A DNA stretch of 17,205 bases from Alectryocaccomicrobium faecavium (GTDB lineage: Bacteria > Bacillota > Clostridia > Christensenellales > Aristaeellaceae). Numbering within the stretch: the stretch's first letter is position 1; every line of letters starts with the position of its first letter. The notes beneath the pieces were generated by a model. It saw nothing but the letters and a program-made list of their open reading frames with translations, was not told the origin of the DNA and did no database searches. The stretch spans positions 1 to 17,205 of the forward strand of contig DVOT01000131.1 in assembly GCA_018713425.1 (NCBI GenBank), in the 5' to 3' direction. Made by a program: the position numbers and the translations under genes. This document shows positions 1 to 7,961 of this stretch, piece after piece.

Positions 1-711
1 GGACTTCACTACATCCCCGCGATTTTTGGCAAAGCGGCAGTAGTCAGCGGAGATCAGCCCGCCCAGCGCAAAGGAGGCCACCACCATACTCATGCCAAAC
101 ACCAGCCCGCTGGAAGCCTCCGGTGCGTAGGCGGTGAGCGCCGCGGCGCCGTCGTTTTTCACCATGCTGGCAATGATGCCATACAGGCATACGACCACCA
201 GCGCCGGAACGGCGAGGTAGTTGAGCCACTTGAGGCCCTTGAACCCTAGACAGGCCGTTACGAGCATGATCGCACCCCAGATCAGCGAGCAAATGGTCAC
301 AGCCGTCTGGCTGGCGGATTCATAGCCCAGCATGTTCGCGCCCAGCGAGGCGAAAGCGCTGCCGCAGACGCCCGATTGAATGCCAAACCAGCCAATGCAG
401 GCAATGGCGAGAATGGTCGAAATGATGTAGCGCGCGCCTTTTTCGCCCAGTGCGCCCGAAGCCATCACCGAGACGGGAAGGCCAGTATCGCAGGCCTGCA
501 TGCCGATGAAGATCATGTAAGCGCAGATCATGCCATACCCCAGCAGCACGGACGCGATGATCTGCCCAAAGCTGAGGCCGCCGCTGACCAACACGCCGCC
601 GATCATCAGGCAGGGCACGCAGATCATGCCGCCCGCCCATACCATGGCAATGCTCAGCCAACTTTGCCGCTGTTCCGCTTTGATTTCAAAGCCGGAATTC
701 TTTTGTGACAT
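1..711 (-). CDS. codB: CodB-like NCS1 nucleobase:cation symporter (partial, N-terminal 237 residues)
   Basis: Integral membrane permease of the nucleobase:cation symporter-1 family, most like cytosine permease CodB; it would import a nucleobase across the cytoplasmic membrane. The frame is open from the ATG at 709-711 to the window edge, giving 237 of the roughly 400-450 residues usual for the family, so the C-terminal half is missing. About six hydrophobic helices are visible (near residues 19-43, 50-72, 95-118, 136-156, 160-182 and 202-222). The CodB-like motif 'SADYCRFAKN' (221-230) matches the conserved 'TADFVRFGRN' region after helix 6. The start has an AGGAGG Shine-Dalgarno (complement of 721-726) 9 nt upstream. 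It lies downstream of a PucR-family regulator in the same direction, with a terminator and its own -10 in between. The exact substrate (cytosine, a purine or a related base) cannot be read from the sequence. Confidence 0.85.
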   Translation of the reverse strand, partial: MSQKNSGFEIKAEQRQSWLSIAMVWAGGMICVPCLMIGGVLVSGGLSFGQIIASVLLGYGMICAYMIFIGMQACDTGLPVSVMASGALGEKGARYIISTILAIACIGWFGIQSGVCGSAFASLGANMLGYESASQTAVTICSLIWGAIMLVTACLGFKGLKWLNYLAVPALVVVCLYGIIASMVKNDGAAALTAYAPEASSGLVFGMSMVVASFALGGLISADYCRFAKNRGDVVKS

Positions 712-761
712 AGAAACCTTCCTCCTCGTAGACCCGCTCGCACGGAATCAAGAATAAAAAA

Positions 762-767
762 ATTATA
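762..767 (-). promoter_or_regulatory. Probable promoter -10 for the codB-like gene
   Basis: A perfect TATAAT on the minus strand lies 51 nt upstream of the permease start. No convincing -35 hexamer stands 16-18 bp upstream, which fits a promoter that needs an activator. The candidate PucR site at 820-839 lies further upstream. Confidence 0.55.
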
Positions 768-803
768 CCGCGGATCGCGAGGAAAGTATTTATTCGTGAA
801 GCA

Positions 804-846
804 GAAAAACAAGGCGTTCATTTGGCCAAAAGGACAAAGAACGCCT
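804..846 (-). terminator. Rho-independent terminator of the pucR-family gene
   Basis: On the minus strand an 8-bp perfect stem (AGGCGTTC with GAACGCCT, plus strand 812-819 and 839-846) is followed by TGTTTTTC (804-811). Three more A-T pairs can form inside, across a single unpaired base. It starts 25 nt after the regulator's stop codon. The loop carries the repeated motif described at 820-839. Confidence 0.8.
820..839 (+). promoter_or_regulatory. Candidate PucR operator, copy 1 (upstream of codB)
   Basis: The sequence ATTTGGCCAAAAGGACAAAG matches 18 of 20 bases of the minus-strand sequence at 2468-2487 in the pucR leader. It contains the perfect palindrome TTTGGCCAAA (821-830). It lies about 55 bp upstream of the codB -10, where an activator would bind, and also forms the loop of the pucR terminator. 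Its function is inferred. Confidence 0.4.
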
Positions 847-870
847 CGCAGAGAAGAGCGAAGGGCGCCG

Positions 871-2460
871 TCAATTTCTGCGCAAGAGCCGGCCGAGCGC
901 GCAGGCGGTGAACAGCGGTATGCTCTCCGGGAGTTCGCCGGGCACGAATCCCAGGCGGTCGGCGATGCGCTGGAGGCGGTATTTGATGGTGTTTTTATGC
1001 AGAAACATTTTTTCCGCCGTCAACGTCACATGCGTTCGCGCGTCCAAAAGATAGCATTCCAGCGTTTCCAGCAGGCCATCGTCGCCATCTTGCAGCGCGG
1101 CGATGCAGCGCTGCGCTTCTTCCACCGCGCGCTCGCCGCGACCGATCTGTTCCTGGCATTGCCGCGCGAAATCGATCTGTTCCAGCGTGTAGGCCCATTG
1201 CCCCGGAAAGATCTGTTTCGCGGCGGGCAAACCCACTTGATGGCTCAAAAAGGCTTCGCGCACGCGCGTTGTGGTGTTTAGCGCGTGGCAGCGCGTTAGG
1301 CTCGCGCGGATCTGGCGCTCGGACAAGGCGCTGCCAATGGCCTCCGTTAGCGCGCGGACATCCTGGATATTCCCAGGCCCGATCATAAACAGCACCATTT
1401 CTCCATCGTAGATATCGGCAATGGCGGAAGCGGAATACGCCTTCGTATCGCGCAGAATCGTCTCGAGGACGTCCGCCAGCCGCTCTTTATCCTGCGGCGC
1501 ATCGCCGCTGATGATCCACATCGAGTTGATGGAAGCGACGTCGACGTGAAAAATATCCGCCAGGCGGCGCATCTTCATCGGCTCGTCCTGAAGGATGGCG
1601 CGAACCAGTTCACCAATCACGATTCGATCGTGCTTAGCCGACCAGATGCTCACGGTCAGTTGTACGACCTCCACGGCTTGGCGGGTGAGCACCACATCAA
1701 GGGCGTCGCCCTCCTTGAAAATCAGCAGATCCATGGCGTGGCGATCTCGCGTTTGGATGCCGTCGCGGTAAATATGGACGTCCACCGCCTCACAGTATCC
1801 CCAAGCGCCCGGAGCGGGAAATTCCGCCGCGGTCAACTGTTCTTTGATGGCGTTGTTGAAAGAACGAGGCCAGGCGGCTTCGTTCAGCACGCGGCGCGAG
1901 CTGTCCATCAGCACGACGGAAGCATGCAATCTGTCCGCCAGCATGCGCAGCATGCTGTCCACGGTTCTCTGGTGCGGCGCGAGGCCTGCCGCCTGCTCAA
2001 GCAGTTCGCTCACCAGGTTCGCGCCGGCCATCTGGTCGCGGTAGATCAACTCCATGACCTCGCAGATCACTTCACTGTAGCGCTGGTTCATCTGCCCTAC
2101 GGGCATGCAAATCAGGGGAAAGTTGAGGGCGTTCGCCAAATCGATGAGCTGACGGTCCACTTTTTTCATCACGATGCCGACGTAGAATAGGATGACGCCG
2201 ACCTCGCCGATGCTCGCCATGCGGCGAATGTTGGTGCATTGAAGTTCCACATCGTCCGGGTTGTTCATAAAGCCGGTGATGGCCAACTCGTTGCCCAGAA
2301 ACTCAACGCGGTCGAACAGTTCGGATTGTATCGCGCTGGTTTGCGCATATTCCAATACAGAAATGGAGGATACAACCCTTGCCAGTCCGCCCGCTCCGCC
2401 AAGCACCTTTGCCCCGCGCATGGACGGCAACTTCATAACATCCGCGACGGTAATGCTCAT
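871..2460 (-). CDS. PucR-family transcriptional regulator
   Basis: Cytosolic DNA-binding regulator of the PucR/CdaR type, 529 residues. Residues about 6-125 match the PucR N-terminal 'purine catabolism regulatory' domain, opening 'SITVADVMKLPSMRGAKVL'. A GGDEF/GAF-like linker region follows. Residues about 463-525 form the C-terminal PucR helix-turn-helix, with 'HVTLTAEKMFLHKNTIKYRL' typical of the family. The length is normal. The ATG at 2458-2460 has an AGGTGA Shine-Dalgarno (complement of 2465-2470) 4 nt upstream, with a promoter 37 nt upstream. The next gene downstream in the same direction is a nucleobase permease, the usual partner of PucR regulators, so control of that permease is the natural inference. 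The shared 20-bp motif before both genes supports this and also suggests autoregulation. The effector is unknown. Confidence 0.9.
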   Translation of the reverse strand: MSITVADVMKLPSMRGAKVLGGAGGLARVVSSISVLEYAQTSAIQSELFDRVEFLGNELAITGFMNNPDDVELQCTNIRRMASIGEVGVILFYVGIVMKKVDRQLIDLANALNFPLICMPVGQMNQRYSEVICEVMELIYRDQMAGANLVSELLEQAAGLAPHQRTVDSMLRMLADRLHASVVLMDSSRRVLNEAAWPRSFNNAIKEQLTAAEFPAPGAWGYCEAVDVHIYRDGIQTRDRHAMDLLIFKEGDALDVVLTRQAVEVVQLTVSIWSAKHDRIVIGELVRAILQDEPMKMRRLADIFHVDVASINSMWIISGDAPQDKERLADVLETILRDTKAYSASAIADIYDGEMVLFMIGPGNIQDVRALTEAIGSALSERQIRASLTRCHALNTTTRVREAFLSHQVGLPAAKQIFPGQWAYTLEQIDFARQCQEQIGRGERAVEEAQRCIAALQDGDDGLLETLECYLLDARTHVTLTAEKMFLHKNTIKYRLQRIADRLGFVPGELPESIPLFTACALGRLLRRN

Positions 2461-2467
2461 TGTCTCA

Positions 2468-2487
2468 CCTTGTCCTTTGGGCCAAAT
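2468..2487 (-). promoter_or_regulatory. Candidate PucR operator, copy 2 (pucR leader)
   Basis: Minus-strand ATTTGGCCCAAAGGACAAGG is the second copy of the motif at 820-839, with two mismatches. It lies just downstream of the pucR -10 and runs into the Shine-Dalgarno, a position that would suit autorepression. The pairing with copy 1 is seen in the sequence; the role is inferred. Confidence 0.4.
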
Positions 2488-2496
2488 TTCAAAACC

Positions 2497-2525
2497 ATTG
2501 TATCATTTGCGGCGATGCAGGGCAA
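2497..2525 (-). promoter_or_regulatory. Sigma-A promoter of the pucR-family gene
   Basis: Minus-strand TTGCCC (2520-2525) and TACAAT (2497-2502) are separated by exactly 17 bp. A TG one base upstream of the -10 makes it an extended -10. Transcription should begin near 2490, giving a leader of about 30 nt. Confidence 0.7.
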
Positions 2526-2609
2526 TGGGATGAATTGTTATTTTTGTTTGCGTTCGCCACGTTTGTGCCAACAATCCCGCCGGGGAATGGCAAATTTGCG
2601 ATTTTCGGA

Positions 2610-3812
2610 TCAACCGTATTTTTCCCGATACTCTCTGGGGCCATAGCCCGCGTATTTCTTAAACACCCGGGAAAAGTGGCTCGGGGACGAAAAGCCAAGA
2701 TAGGCGCCGATGGTGGTGAGGGTTTTATCCGAATAGCGAAGGAGGCGCTTGGCTTCCTCCGTTTTTTCTTTTAGGATGAAATCCGTAAGGCTTTCTCCGG
2801 TTTCTTCCTTGAATTTTTTGGAGAGATATGGGCGGCTGACATAGAGCGCACAAGCGATATCTTCGGCGCTGATCGCATCGGAAATGTGGTGTTGAACATA
2901 ATTTGCCACATCCAGCGCAAGCTTGCTTTGCGCGTTGCCGCGATGCAAGCGTTCCACTCGCTCCGTGTAGTCTAGCAGCATGCGGTATTGCAGGTTTGTA
3001 ATCCGCTCGGGCGACTGCAGCAGCTCGCATTGCTGAATATAAGAATCGCTGAGCGTAAAGGCGTCGTCTACTTGCATGCCGCCCTGGATTGCCGCGCGAG
3101 AAGCCAGCGTAACTGTGACGATAAAAAGATTCTTCCGCTGGCGCAGTTGGTCGTTCGCCACCACGCCGCCGCGGATCGCCGGCGCTGTGGCAAACCATTC
3201 CCGCAACGCGGCGCTATCGCCCTTGCGCACCATGCGCAGCAGAAGGCCCTCCAAATCGTAGGTATTGTGCTCTGTCTGCGTTGCGTCGTCCGGCGGCGTG
3301 GCGGCCAATTTTTGCTGAGCCTGCCATCGCCCCTGCCGAACAGCCAGGTCAGCCTGTTCTTGCTCGTAAATGCTGATGTCCTTCAATTCCAATTTTTCGC
3401 CATTGAGTACGTAGTTCATGGCGCACAGCATTTGCAACACGCTTTCCACCGGCATGCGGACAATTCCCCGCACGCCCGCGATCAGCGCTTCCGCTTCCTC
3501 GCCGGAAAGATTCAGCCGGAAGGCAAGCTCCCGCAACTCCCGCTCATTTTCCCCAATCTGCCGCGTAGGGCCGACGACAAGTTTTGTATCCCCAGCATTG
3601 ACCACGCCATAGTAGTGAAACTGTGGCGTGACATAGTACCCCACATGGTCTGCGATCGCAAAAATTTCCTTCCGCCAAAGCGCCATGGGATCTTTGGGAA
3701 GGTACACCATGGCATAGAAGAAAACCTGCGTTTCTCCTTCAAAAATGCGAATGGGAATGCCGGAAAGACTGCCAATGGTCGTGCAAAGGTACCGCACATC
3801 CATCTTCTCCAT
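2610..3812 (-). CDS. AraC-family transcriptional regulator of the rhamnoside operon
   Basis: DNA-binding regulator of 400 residues. The last ~108 residues are an AraC-type double helix-turn-helix: 'AISAEDIACALYVSRPYLSKKF' is the first unit and 'TLTTIGAYLGFSSPSHFSRVFK' with 'GYGPREYRE' is the second. The N-terminal ~290 residues, beginning with a sensor-like region, match no family I can name with certainty; they probably carry ligand binding and dimerisation. I place the start at the ATG at 3810-3812, which has GGAGGTG (complement of 3818-3824) 5 nt upstream. A longer frame from a TTG at 3834-3836 is unlikely because that codon overlaps the -10 box and would precede the transcript start. The gene is divergent from the transporter/GH78/GH3 operon and is probably its activator. 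Confidence 0.88.
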   Translation of the reverse strand: MEKMDVRYLCTTIGSLSGIPIRIFEGETQVFFYAMVYLPKDPMALWRKEIFAIADHVGYYVTPQFHYYGVVNAGDTKLVVGPTRQIGENERELRELAFRLNLSGEEAEALIAGVRGIVRMPVESVLQMLCAMNYVLNGEKLELKDISIYEQEQADLAVRQGRWQAQQKLAATPPDDATQTEHNTYDLEGLLLRMVRKGDSAALREWFATAPAIRGGVVANDQLRQRKNLFIVTVTLASRAAIQGGMQVDDAFTLSDSYIQQCELLQSPERITNLQYRMLLDYTERVERLHRGNAQSKLALDVANYVQHHISDAISAEDIACALYVSRPYLSKKFKEETGESLTDFILKEKTEEAKRLLRYSDKTLTTIGAYLGFSSPSHFSRVFKKYAGYGPREYREKYG

Positions 3813-3835
3813 CGCGCCACCTCCATTTGAATACA

Positions 3836-3864
3836 ATTATACCAGAAAGCTTACAAAAATGCAA
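3836..3864 (-). promoter_or_regulatory. Sigma-A promoter of the araC-family gene
   Basis: Minus-strand TTGCAT (3859-3864) and TATAAT (3836-3841) have a 17-bp spacer. The transcript should begin near 3829, 17 nt upstream of the chosen ATG. This fixes the start at 3812. Confidence 0.75.
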
Positions 3865-3875
3865 GTTTTACCAAA
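3851..3875 (+). promoter_or_regulatory. Candidate AraC-type direct-repeat operator
   Basis: TTACAAAA (3851-3858) and TTACCAAA (3868-3875) are direct repeats 17 bp apart start to start, in the divergent control region. AraC-family proteins commonly bind two tandem half-sites. The pair overlaps the araC -35 and ends next to the extended -10 of the transporter promoter. The role is inferred. Confidence 0.35.
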
Positions 3876-3882
3876 TCGATTG

Positions 3883-3891
3883 TGATATACT
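3883..3891 (+). promoter_or_regulatory. Extended -10 promoter of the rhamnoside operon
   Basis: TGaTATACT forms an extended -10 (TATACT at 3886-3891) about 70 nt upstream of the transporter start. No good -35 hexamer stands at the right distance. That fits dependence on the divergent AraC-family activator. Confidence 0.55.
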
Positions 3892-3960
3892 ACTCCTACA
3901 AAACGCGGGTCTATCTGAACGCTCAGAAAAAAGAGGCCGCAAAGTACGGAGGCGCAGAGT

Positions 3961-5412
3961 ATGAAACTGGCAAACTTGGTGGAACGCGGCATATTCCAAA
4001 GCAAGATACGAATGGCGGACGTCGGCCGCGGCGAAAAGTGGCTGGGGTATTTGCTGGGCCCGGCGGGAGCGCTTTTGCTGAACGCGGTACTCGCCACCTA
4101 TCTGAACGTCTATTACACCGATGTGCTGAAGCTGACAGGCATTTGGGGCGGCGCCTTTTTGGTGATTTTCCCCATCATTTCCAAGGTCATCGATGCCGCC
4201 ACCAACGTGGGCATGGGCTATATCATCGACCGCACCCGCACAAAAGAAGGCAAAGCCCGCCCGTGGCTTTTGCTCAGCGCGCCGCTATTGGCCATCACCG
4301 GCATTTTGCTGTTCACCGTGCCCAACGGCTCGCAGACCGTGCAGGTGATTTGGGTGATGGTCAGCTACAACCTATTCTATTCCTTTGCCTACACCATCTT
4401 CAACATGAGCCACAACCTGATGGTGCCGCTCTCCACCCGCGATGCCACCCAGCGCGGCAGCTTATCGGTATTCAATCAGATTTCCAACATCATGATGACC
4501 GGCATCCTGGTGGCGCTGGTGTTTCCCATGGTCATCATGCCCATCATCGGCGTGGACCAGAGCAAGTGGATCGCCCTGATGAGCGCTCTTTCCATCCTGG
4601 CCTTGCCGCTGACGCTGCTGGAATACTATTTCACGAAAGAGCGCGTCACGCTGGAAACGCAGGAAAGCGGCGAAGCCGCCGTGCCCTTGGCAAAGCAACT
4701 CAAGGCCATCTTCACGGATAAATATATGCTGCTCATCTACGTCTACTTCCTCGTGTACATTCTCGGCACCAGCGTTAAGAATCTCAGCCTAGTGTATTTC
4801 TGCAACTATGTGCTGGGCAGCTACAACGACGGCATCACGCAGACCCTGATCTCCATCATTGGCGGCATTCCCATGGGCATCGGCATTTTCGCCGTGTGGC
4901 CGCTGGCAAAGAAATTCGGCAAGCGGAATGTGACGCTCGTTGGTTTCCTCATTTACGCCATCGGCAGCGCGATCTGCTGGGCTTTCCCCACGAACATGAC
5001 CATCATGCTGGTCGGCCAGTTCATTAAAAACATTGGCGGTCTTCCCTGCTCCTATGTCTTTATGGCCATGTTTGCCGACGTGCTGGATCATGTGGAGTGG
5101 AAAAACGATTTCCGCTGCGATGGCATCGCCATGTCCATTTACAACATCATTTCCGTCGCCATGGTGGGCGTTTGCACGGGCATCTTCAATGGCCTCTTGG
5201 CCAAGGCTGGCTATGTGGCCCCAGAGATCGTGGATGGCGTCACCGTGGCGGCGGAGCAAACCGCGGCGGTGGAAAATGTCATCACCTTTGGTTTCGTGGG
5301 GCTAGAGACCTTCACGGGCATTCTCCTCGCGGTACTGCTGATTTTCTTGAACGTGGAAAAGAACATTGGCAGGGAACAGGCGGAAATTAAGGCCCGCCGG
5401 GAGGGAAAATGA
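3961..5412 (+). CDS. GPH-family sugar:cation symporter (MFS_2)
   Basis: Membrane transporter of 483 residues in the glycoside-pentoside-hexuronide:cation symporter family, the MelB-like branch of the major facilitator superfamily. About twelve hydrophobic segments run through the protein. The loop after helix 2 carries 'DRTRTKEGKARPWLL' (residues 90-104), the family signature. The second half has 'DVLDHVEWKNDFRCDGIAMS', matching the conserved GPH motif after helix 10. It would import a glycoside or oligosaccharide with H+ or Na+. The ATG at 3961 has GGAGG at 3948-3952, 8 nt upstream; the internal ATG at 4012 has no such site. Its stop overlaps the GH78 start by 4 nt (ATGA), so the two are probably translationally coupled. 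A rhamnosyl-glucoside is the inferred substrate from the two hydrolases downstream. Confidence 0.92.
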   Translation: MKLANLVERGIFQSKIRMADVGRGEKWLGYLLGPAGALLLNAVLATYLNVYYTDVLKLTGIWGGAFLVIFPIISKVIDAATNVGMGYIIDRTRTKEGKARPWLLLSAPLLAITGILLFTVPNGSQTVQVIWVMVSYNLFYSFAYTIFNMSHNLMVPLSTRDATQRGSLSVFNQISNIMMTGILVALVFPMVIMPIIGVDQSKWIALMSALSILALPLTLLEYYFTKERVTLETQESGEAAVPLAKQLKAIFTDKYMLLIYVYFLVYILGTSVKNLSLVYFCNYVLGSYNDGITQTLISIIGGIPMGIGIFAVWPLAKKFGKRNVTLVGFLIYAIGSAICWAFPTNMTIMLVGQFIKNIGGLPCSYVFMAMFADVLDHVEWKNDFRCDGIAMSIYNIISVAMVGVCTGIFNGLLAKAGYVAPEIVDGVTVAAEQTAAVENVITFGFVGLETFTGILLAVLLIFLNVEKNIGREQAEIKARREGK

Positions 5413-7952
5413 TGCAGGCAATCCGATTGAAAACAGAACATCTCTTTAACCCCATTGGCGTGGATTTCGCGGCCCCGCGCCTGTTCTGGAATTGCGCGAA
5501 TGGCAAAAAGCAGACCGCCTACCAAATCATCGCTTCTGATGACAAAGGAAACCTCCTCTGGGACAGCGGCAAGGTGGCAAGCGCCTCTATGCGGGCGGTC
5601 TGGGGCGGGGCTCCCGTGGCGGACAGAACAAAAGTGGTGTGGAAGATCCGCCTGTGGGACGAAACCGGCGCTGCCGGGGAGTGGGCAGAGGCCCATTTTG
5701 AAACCGGCATCGGAAAATGGCAGGCTCAATGGATCACCGGCAATTACACAGTCAATAAAAAGCGGCGCTATCCGGTGGACTGCTTCCGGAAGGCATTTTC
5801 CGCCGCCGATATACGCAAAGCCCGGCTGTACATCACCGCCTGCGGCCTGTATGAGGCGCGGCTCAATGGCCAGCGGGTAGGCGATTTCATCCTTGCCCCC
5901 GGCATCACCGACTACCGCAAGCGGGTGCAATATCAAAGTTACGACGTGACTGGCCTGCTGAAAGACGGCGAAAACATATTGAGCGTGCAGCTAGCAGACG
6001 GCTGGTATCGCGGCAGCACGGGCGCATGGGGCATCCGCAACCAATATGGCGCGGAAACCAAGCTGCTGGCGCAGTTGGAAATCACCCATGCGGATGGCAG
6101 CGTGCAGGCCGTTTGCACGGATGGAAGCTGGGATTGGAGCAACGACGGCCCCATTCGCTTTGCCGACAATAAGGATGGCGAAGTGGTGGACGCGGGAAAA
6201 ACGCCTTCCTATGGGGAAAAAGCCAAAGCTACATCGCATCCCGTTACGCCTACCGCCTCCAACAACGTTCCCGTGACGGAGCACGAGCGGTTGTCCGCGG
6301 CGCTACTCCATACGCCCTCGGGCAAAACCGTGCTGGATTTTGGCCAGAACATCGCGGGCTATGTATCCTTTTCGCTGGCGGCAAGGGCAGGGCAAACGGT
6401 GAAGCTGCGCTTCGGCGAGCTGCTGGACGAAAACGGGGAGTTCACCCAGAAGAATATCCAACTCTCTCGCAAAAATTTCACGACGCCCTTGCAACAAGTC
6501 GTCTACACATGCAAAGAAGGCAGGAACGACTACAAAACCACTTTCGCCATCTTTGGCTTTCAATATGTGCTGGTAGAGACGGATGCGCCTTTTGCCGCGG
6601 AGGATTTTTGCGCCATCGCCGTCTATTCGGATATGGAGCGCACGGGTTGGTTTGCAAGCTCCAACGCGCTGCTCGACAAATTCGTGGAGAACACCGTGTG
6701 GAGCGCCAAGAACAACCATGCCGATTTGCCCACGGACTGCCCCACCCGGGAACGCCATGGCTGGAGTGGCGACGCGCAAATCTTCTGCCCCACCGCCAGT
6801 TTCCTCTTTGATTATCTGCCCTTTGCGGAGAAATACCTCAACGATCTTTATGACTGGCAAAAAAAGAACGGCTGCCTTCCCCAGATCGCGCCGGAGGGTG
6901 GCACGGATTTCTACATGGCCAGCATGAACGGCTCCGTGGGTTGGGCGGACGCGGGTGTGCTAATGCCCTACGCGCTATGGAAACAGTATGGCGATCTCCG
7001 CGTGCTGGAAAAGTATCTGCCCGGCATGCGGCGCTATGCCCGCTTTATGCAAAAGCGCTGCGGCAGATGGTATCCCACGGCCAAGCGCACTGGTCTACAC
7101 GGGGAAGAAAAGAAATATCTTTCCAACTGCGGGCAAGCCTATGGCGAATGGGCGGAACCGGAAGACGTGCACCACATGACATGGAAGGATTGCGCTGTGC
7201 CGCATCCTGAAGTCGCCACGGCTTATACCGCCCATGTGATGGAATGCATGGCAGAGATTGAAGCGGCTCTGGGCGACGCCAACGCGGCGGAGAACTACCG
7301 TCAATTTGCCATGCACTGCCGCAAAAGCTACCAGGCCCTGCGGCGGACGCCCGCGTATTCCTTGGATACCGACCGCCAGGCCCAGCTCGTCCGCCCGCTG
7401 GCCTTCGGCTTGCTGGACGCGGAGCAGGCCGCGTTTGCCAAAAAACGGCTGATTTTGGCGCTGGAACAGTATGGTTGGCGCTTGGGCACGGGTTTTTTGT
7501 CCACGCCTCTCATTCTAGATGTTCTATCCGAAATCGATATAGAAGCCGCCTACCGGCTGCTGGAAAACGAGGAGATGCCCGGCTGGCTCTTTATGCCCAA
7601 AAACGGCGCGACCACCGTCTGGGAAGCGTGGGAAGGCACCGCCACAAAAAACGACGGCATCGCCTCGCTGGATCACTATTCCAAGGGCGCGGTCTGCCGC
7701 TGGCTGTTTGACACCATGTGCGGCATCCGGATGAGCGGCGAAAATCACTTTGTCATAGAACCCCATCCCGGCGGACATTTCACTTGTGCCAGGGCCGCCT
7801 ACAACAGCGTGTATGGCCAGGTGGAAAGCGGTTGGCAAAAGGTGGGCGGCGGTTGGAAATTTTCCCTCGCCATTCCAGCAAACTGCACCGCCAGCTTGAA
7901 GCTGCCGGGGAAACCCGCCGTCCTTCTGGAAGCGGGCACGTATACCTTTTGA
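5409..7952 (+). CDS. Cytosolic alpha-L-rhamnosidase, GH78
   Basis: Hydrolase of 847 residues releasing terminal alpha-L-rhamnose from glycosides. The N-terminal part (about 10-110) begins with the fibronectin-like segment 'NPIGVDFAAPRLFW'. Jelly-roll beta domains follow (about 120-400), then the (alpha/alpha)6 barrel (about 410-770) and a C-terminal beta domain. 'DCPTRERHGWSGDAQ' (443-457) is the GH78 signature holding the likely general acid Glu448. 'GATTVWEAWEG' (733-743) holds the likely general base Glu739, followed by 'SLDHYSKGAV'. There is no signal peptide, so it acts in the cytosol. The start is either the ATG at 5409, overlapping the transporter stop, or the ATG at 5412. GGAGG at 5400-5404 is 4 nt from the first and 7 nt from the second, so 5412 is equally plausible. 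Confidence 0.93.
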   Translation: MMQAIRLKTEHLFNPIGVDFAAPRLFWNCANGKKQTAYQIIASDDKGNLLWDSGKVASASMRAVWGGAPVADRTKVVWKIRLWDETGAAGEWAEAHFETGIGKWQAQWITGNYTVNKKRRYPVDCFRKAFSAADIRKARLYITACGLYEARLNGQRVGDFILAPGITDYRKRVQYQSYDVTGLLKDGENILSVQLADGWYRGSTGAWGIRNQYGAETKLLAQLEITHADGSVQAVCTDGSWDWSNDGPIRFADNKDGEVVDAGKTPSYGEKAKATSHPVTPTASNNVPVTEHERLSAALLHTPSGKTVLDFGQNIAGYVSFSLAARAGQTVKLRFGELLDENGEFTQKNIQLSRKNFTTPLQQVVYTCKEGRNDYKTTFAIFGFQYVLVETDAPFAAEDFCAIAVYSDMERTGWFASSNALLDKFVENTVWSAKNNHADLPTDCPTRERHGWSGDAQIFCPTASFLFDYLPFAEKYLNDLYDWQKKNGCLPQIAPEGGTDFYMASMNGSVGWADAGVLMPYALWKQYGDLRVLEKYLPGMRRYARFMQKRCGRWYPTAKRTGLHGEEKKYLSNCGQAYGEWAEPEDVHHMTWKDCAVPHPEVATAYTAHVMECMAEIEAALGDANAAENYRQFAMHCRKSYQALRRTPAYSLDTDRQAQLVRPLAFGLLDAEQAAFAKKRLILALEQYGWRLGTGFLSTPLILDVLSEIDIEAAYRLLENEEMPGWLFMPKNGATTVWEAWEGTATKNDGIASLDHYSKGAVCRWLFDTMCGIRMSGENHFVIEPHPGGHFTCARAAYNSVYGQVESGWQKVGGGWKFSLAIPANCTASLKLPGKPAVLLEAGTYTF

Positions 7953-7961
7953 GGTGCTTGC

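Noticed and set aside
3813..3836. TTG start for the AraC-family regulator, adding 8 residues
   Set aside because: The codon overlaps the -10 box and would precede the transcript start. The ATG at 3812 has a good GGAGGTG.
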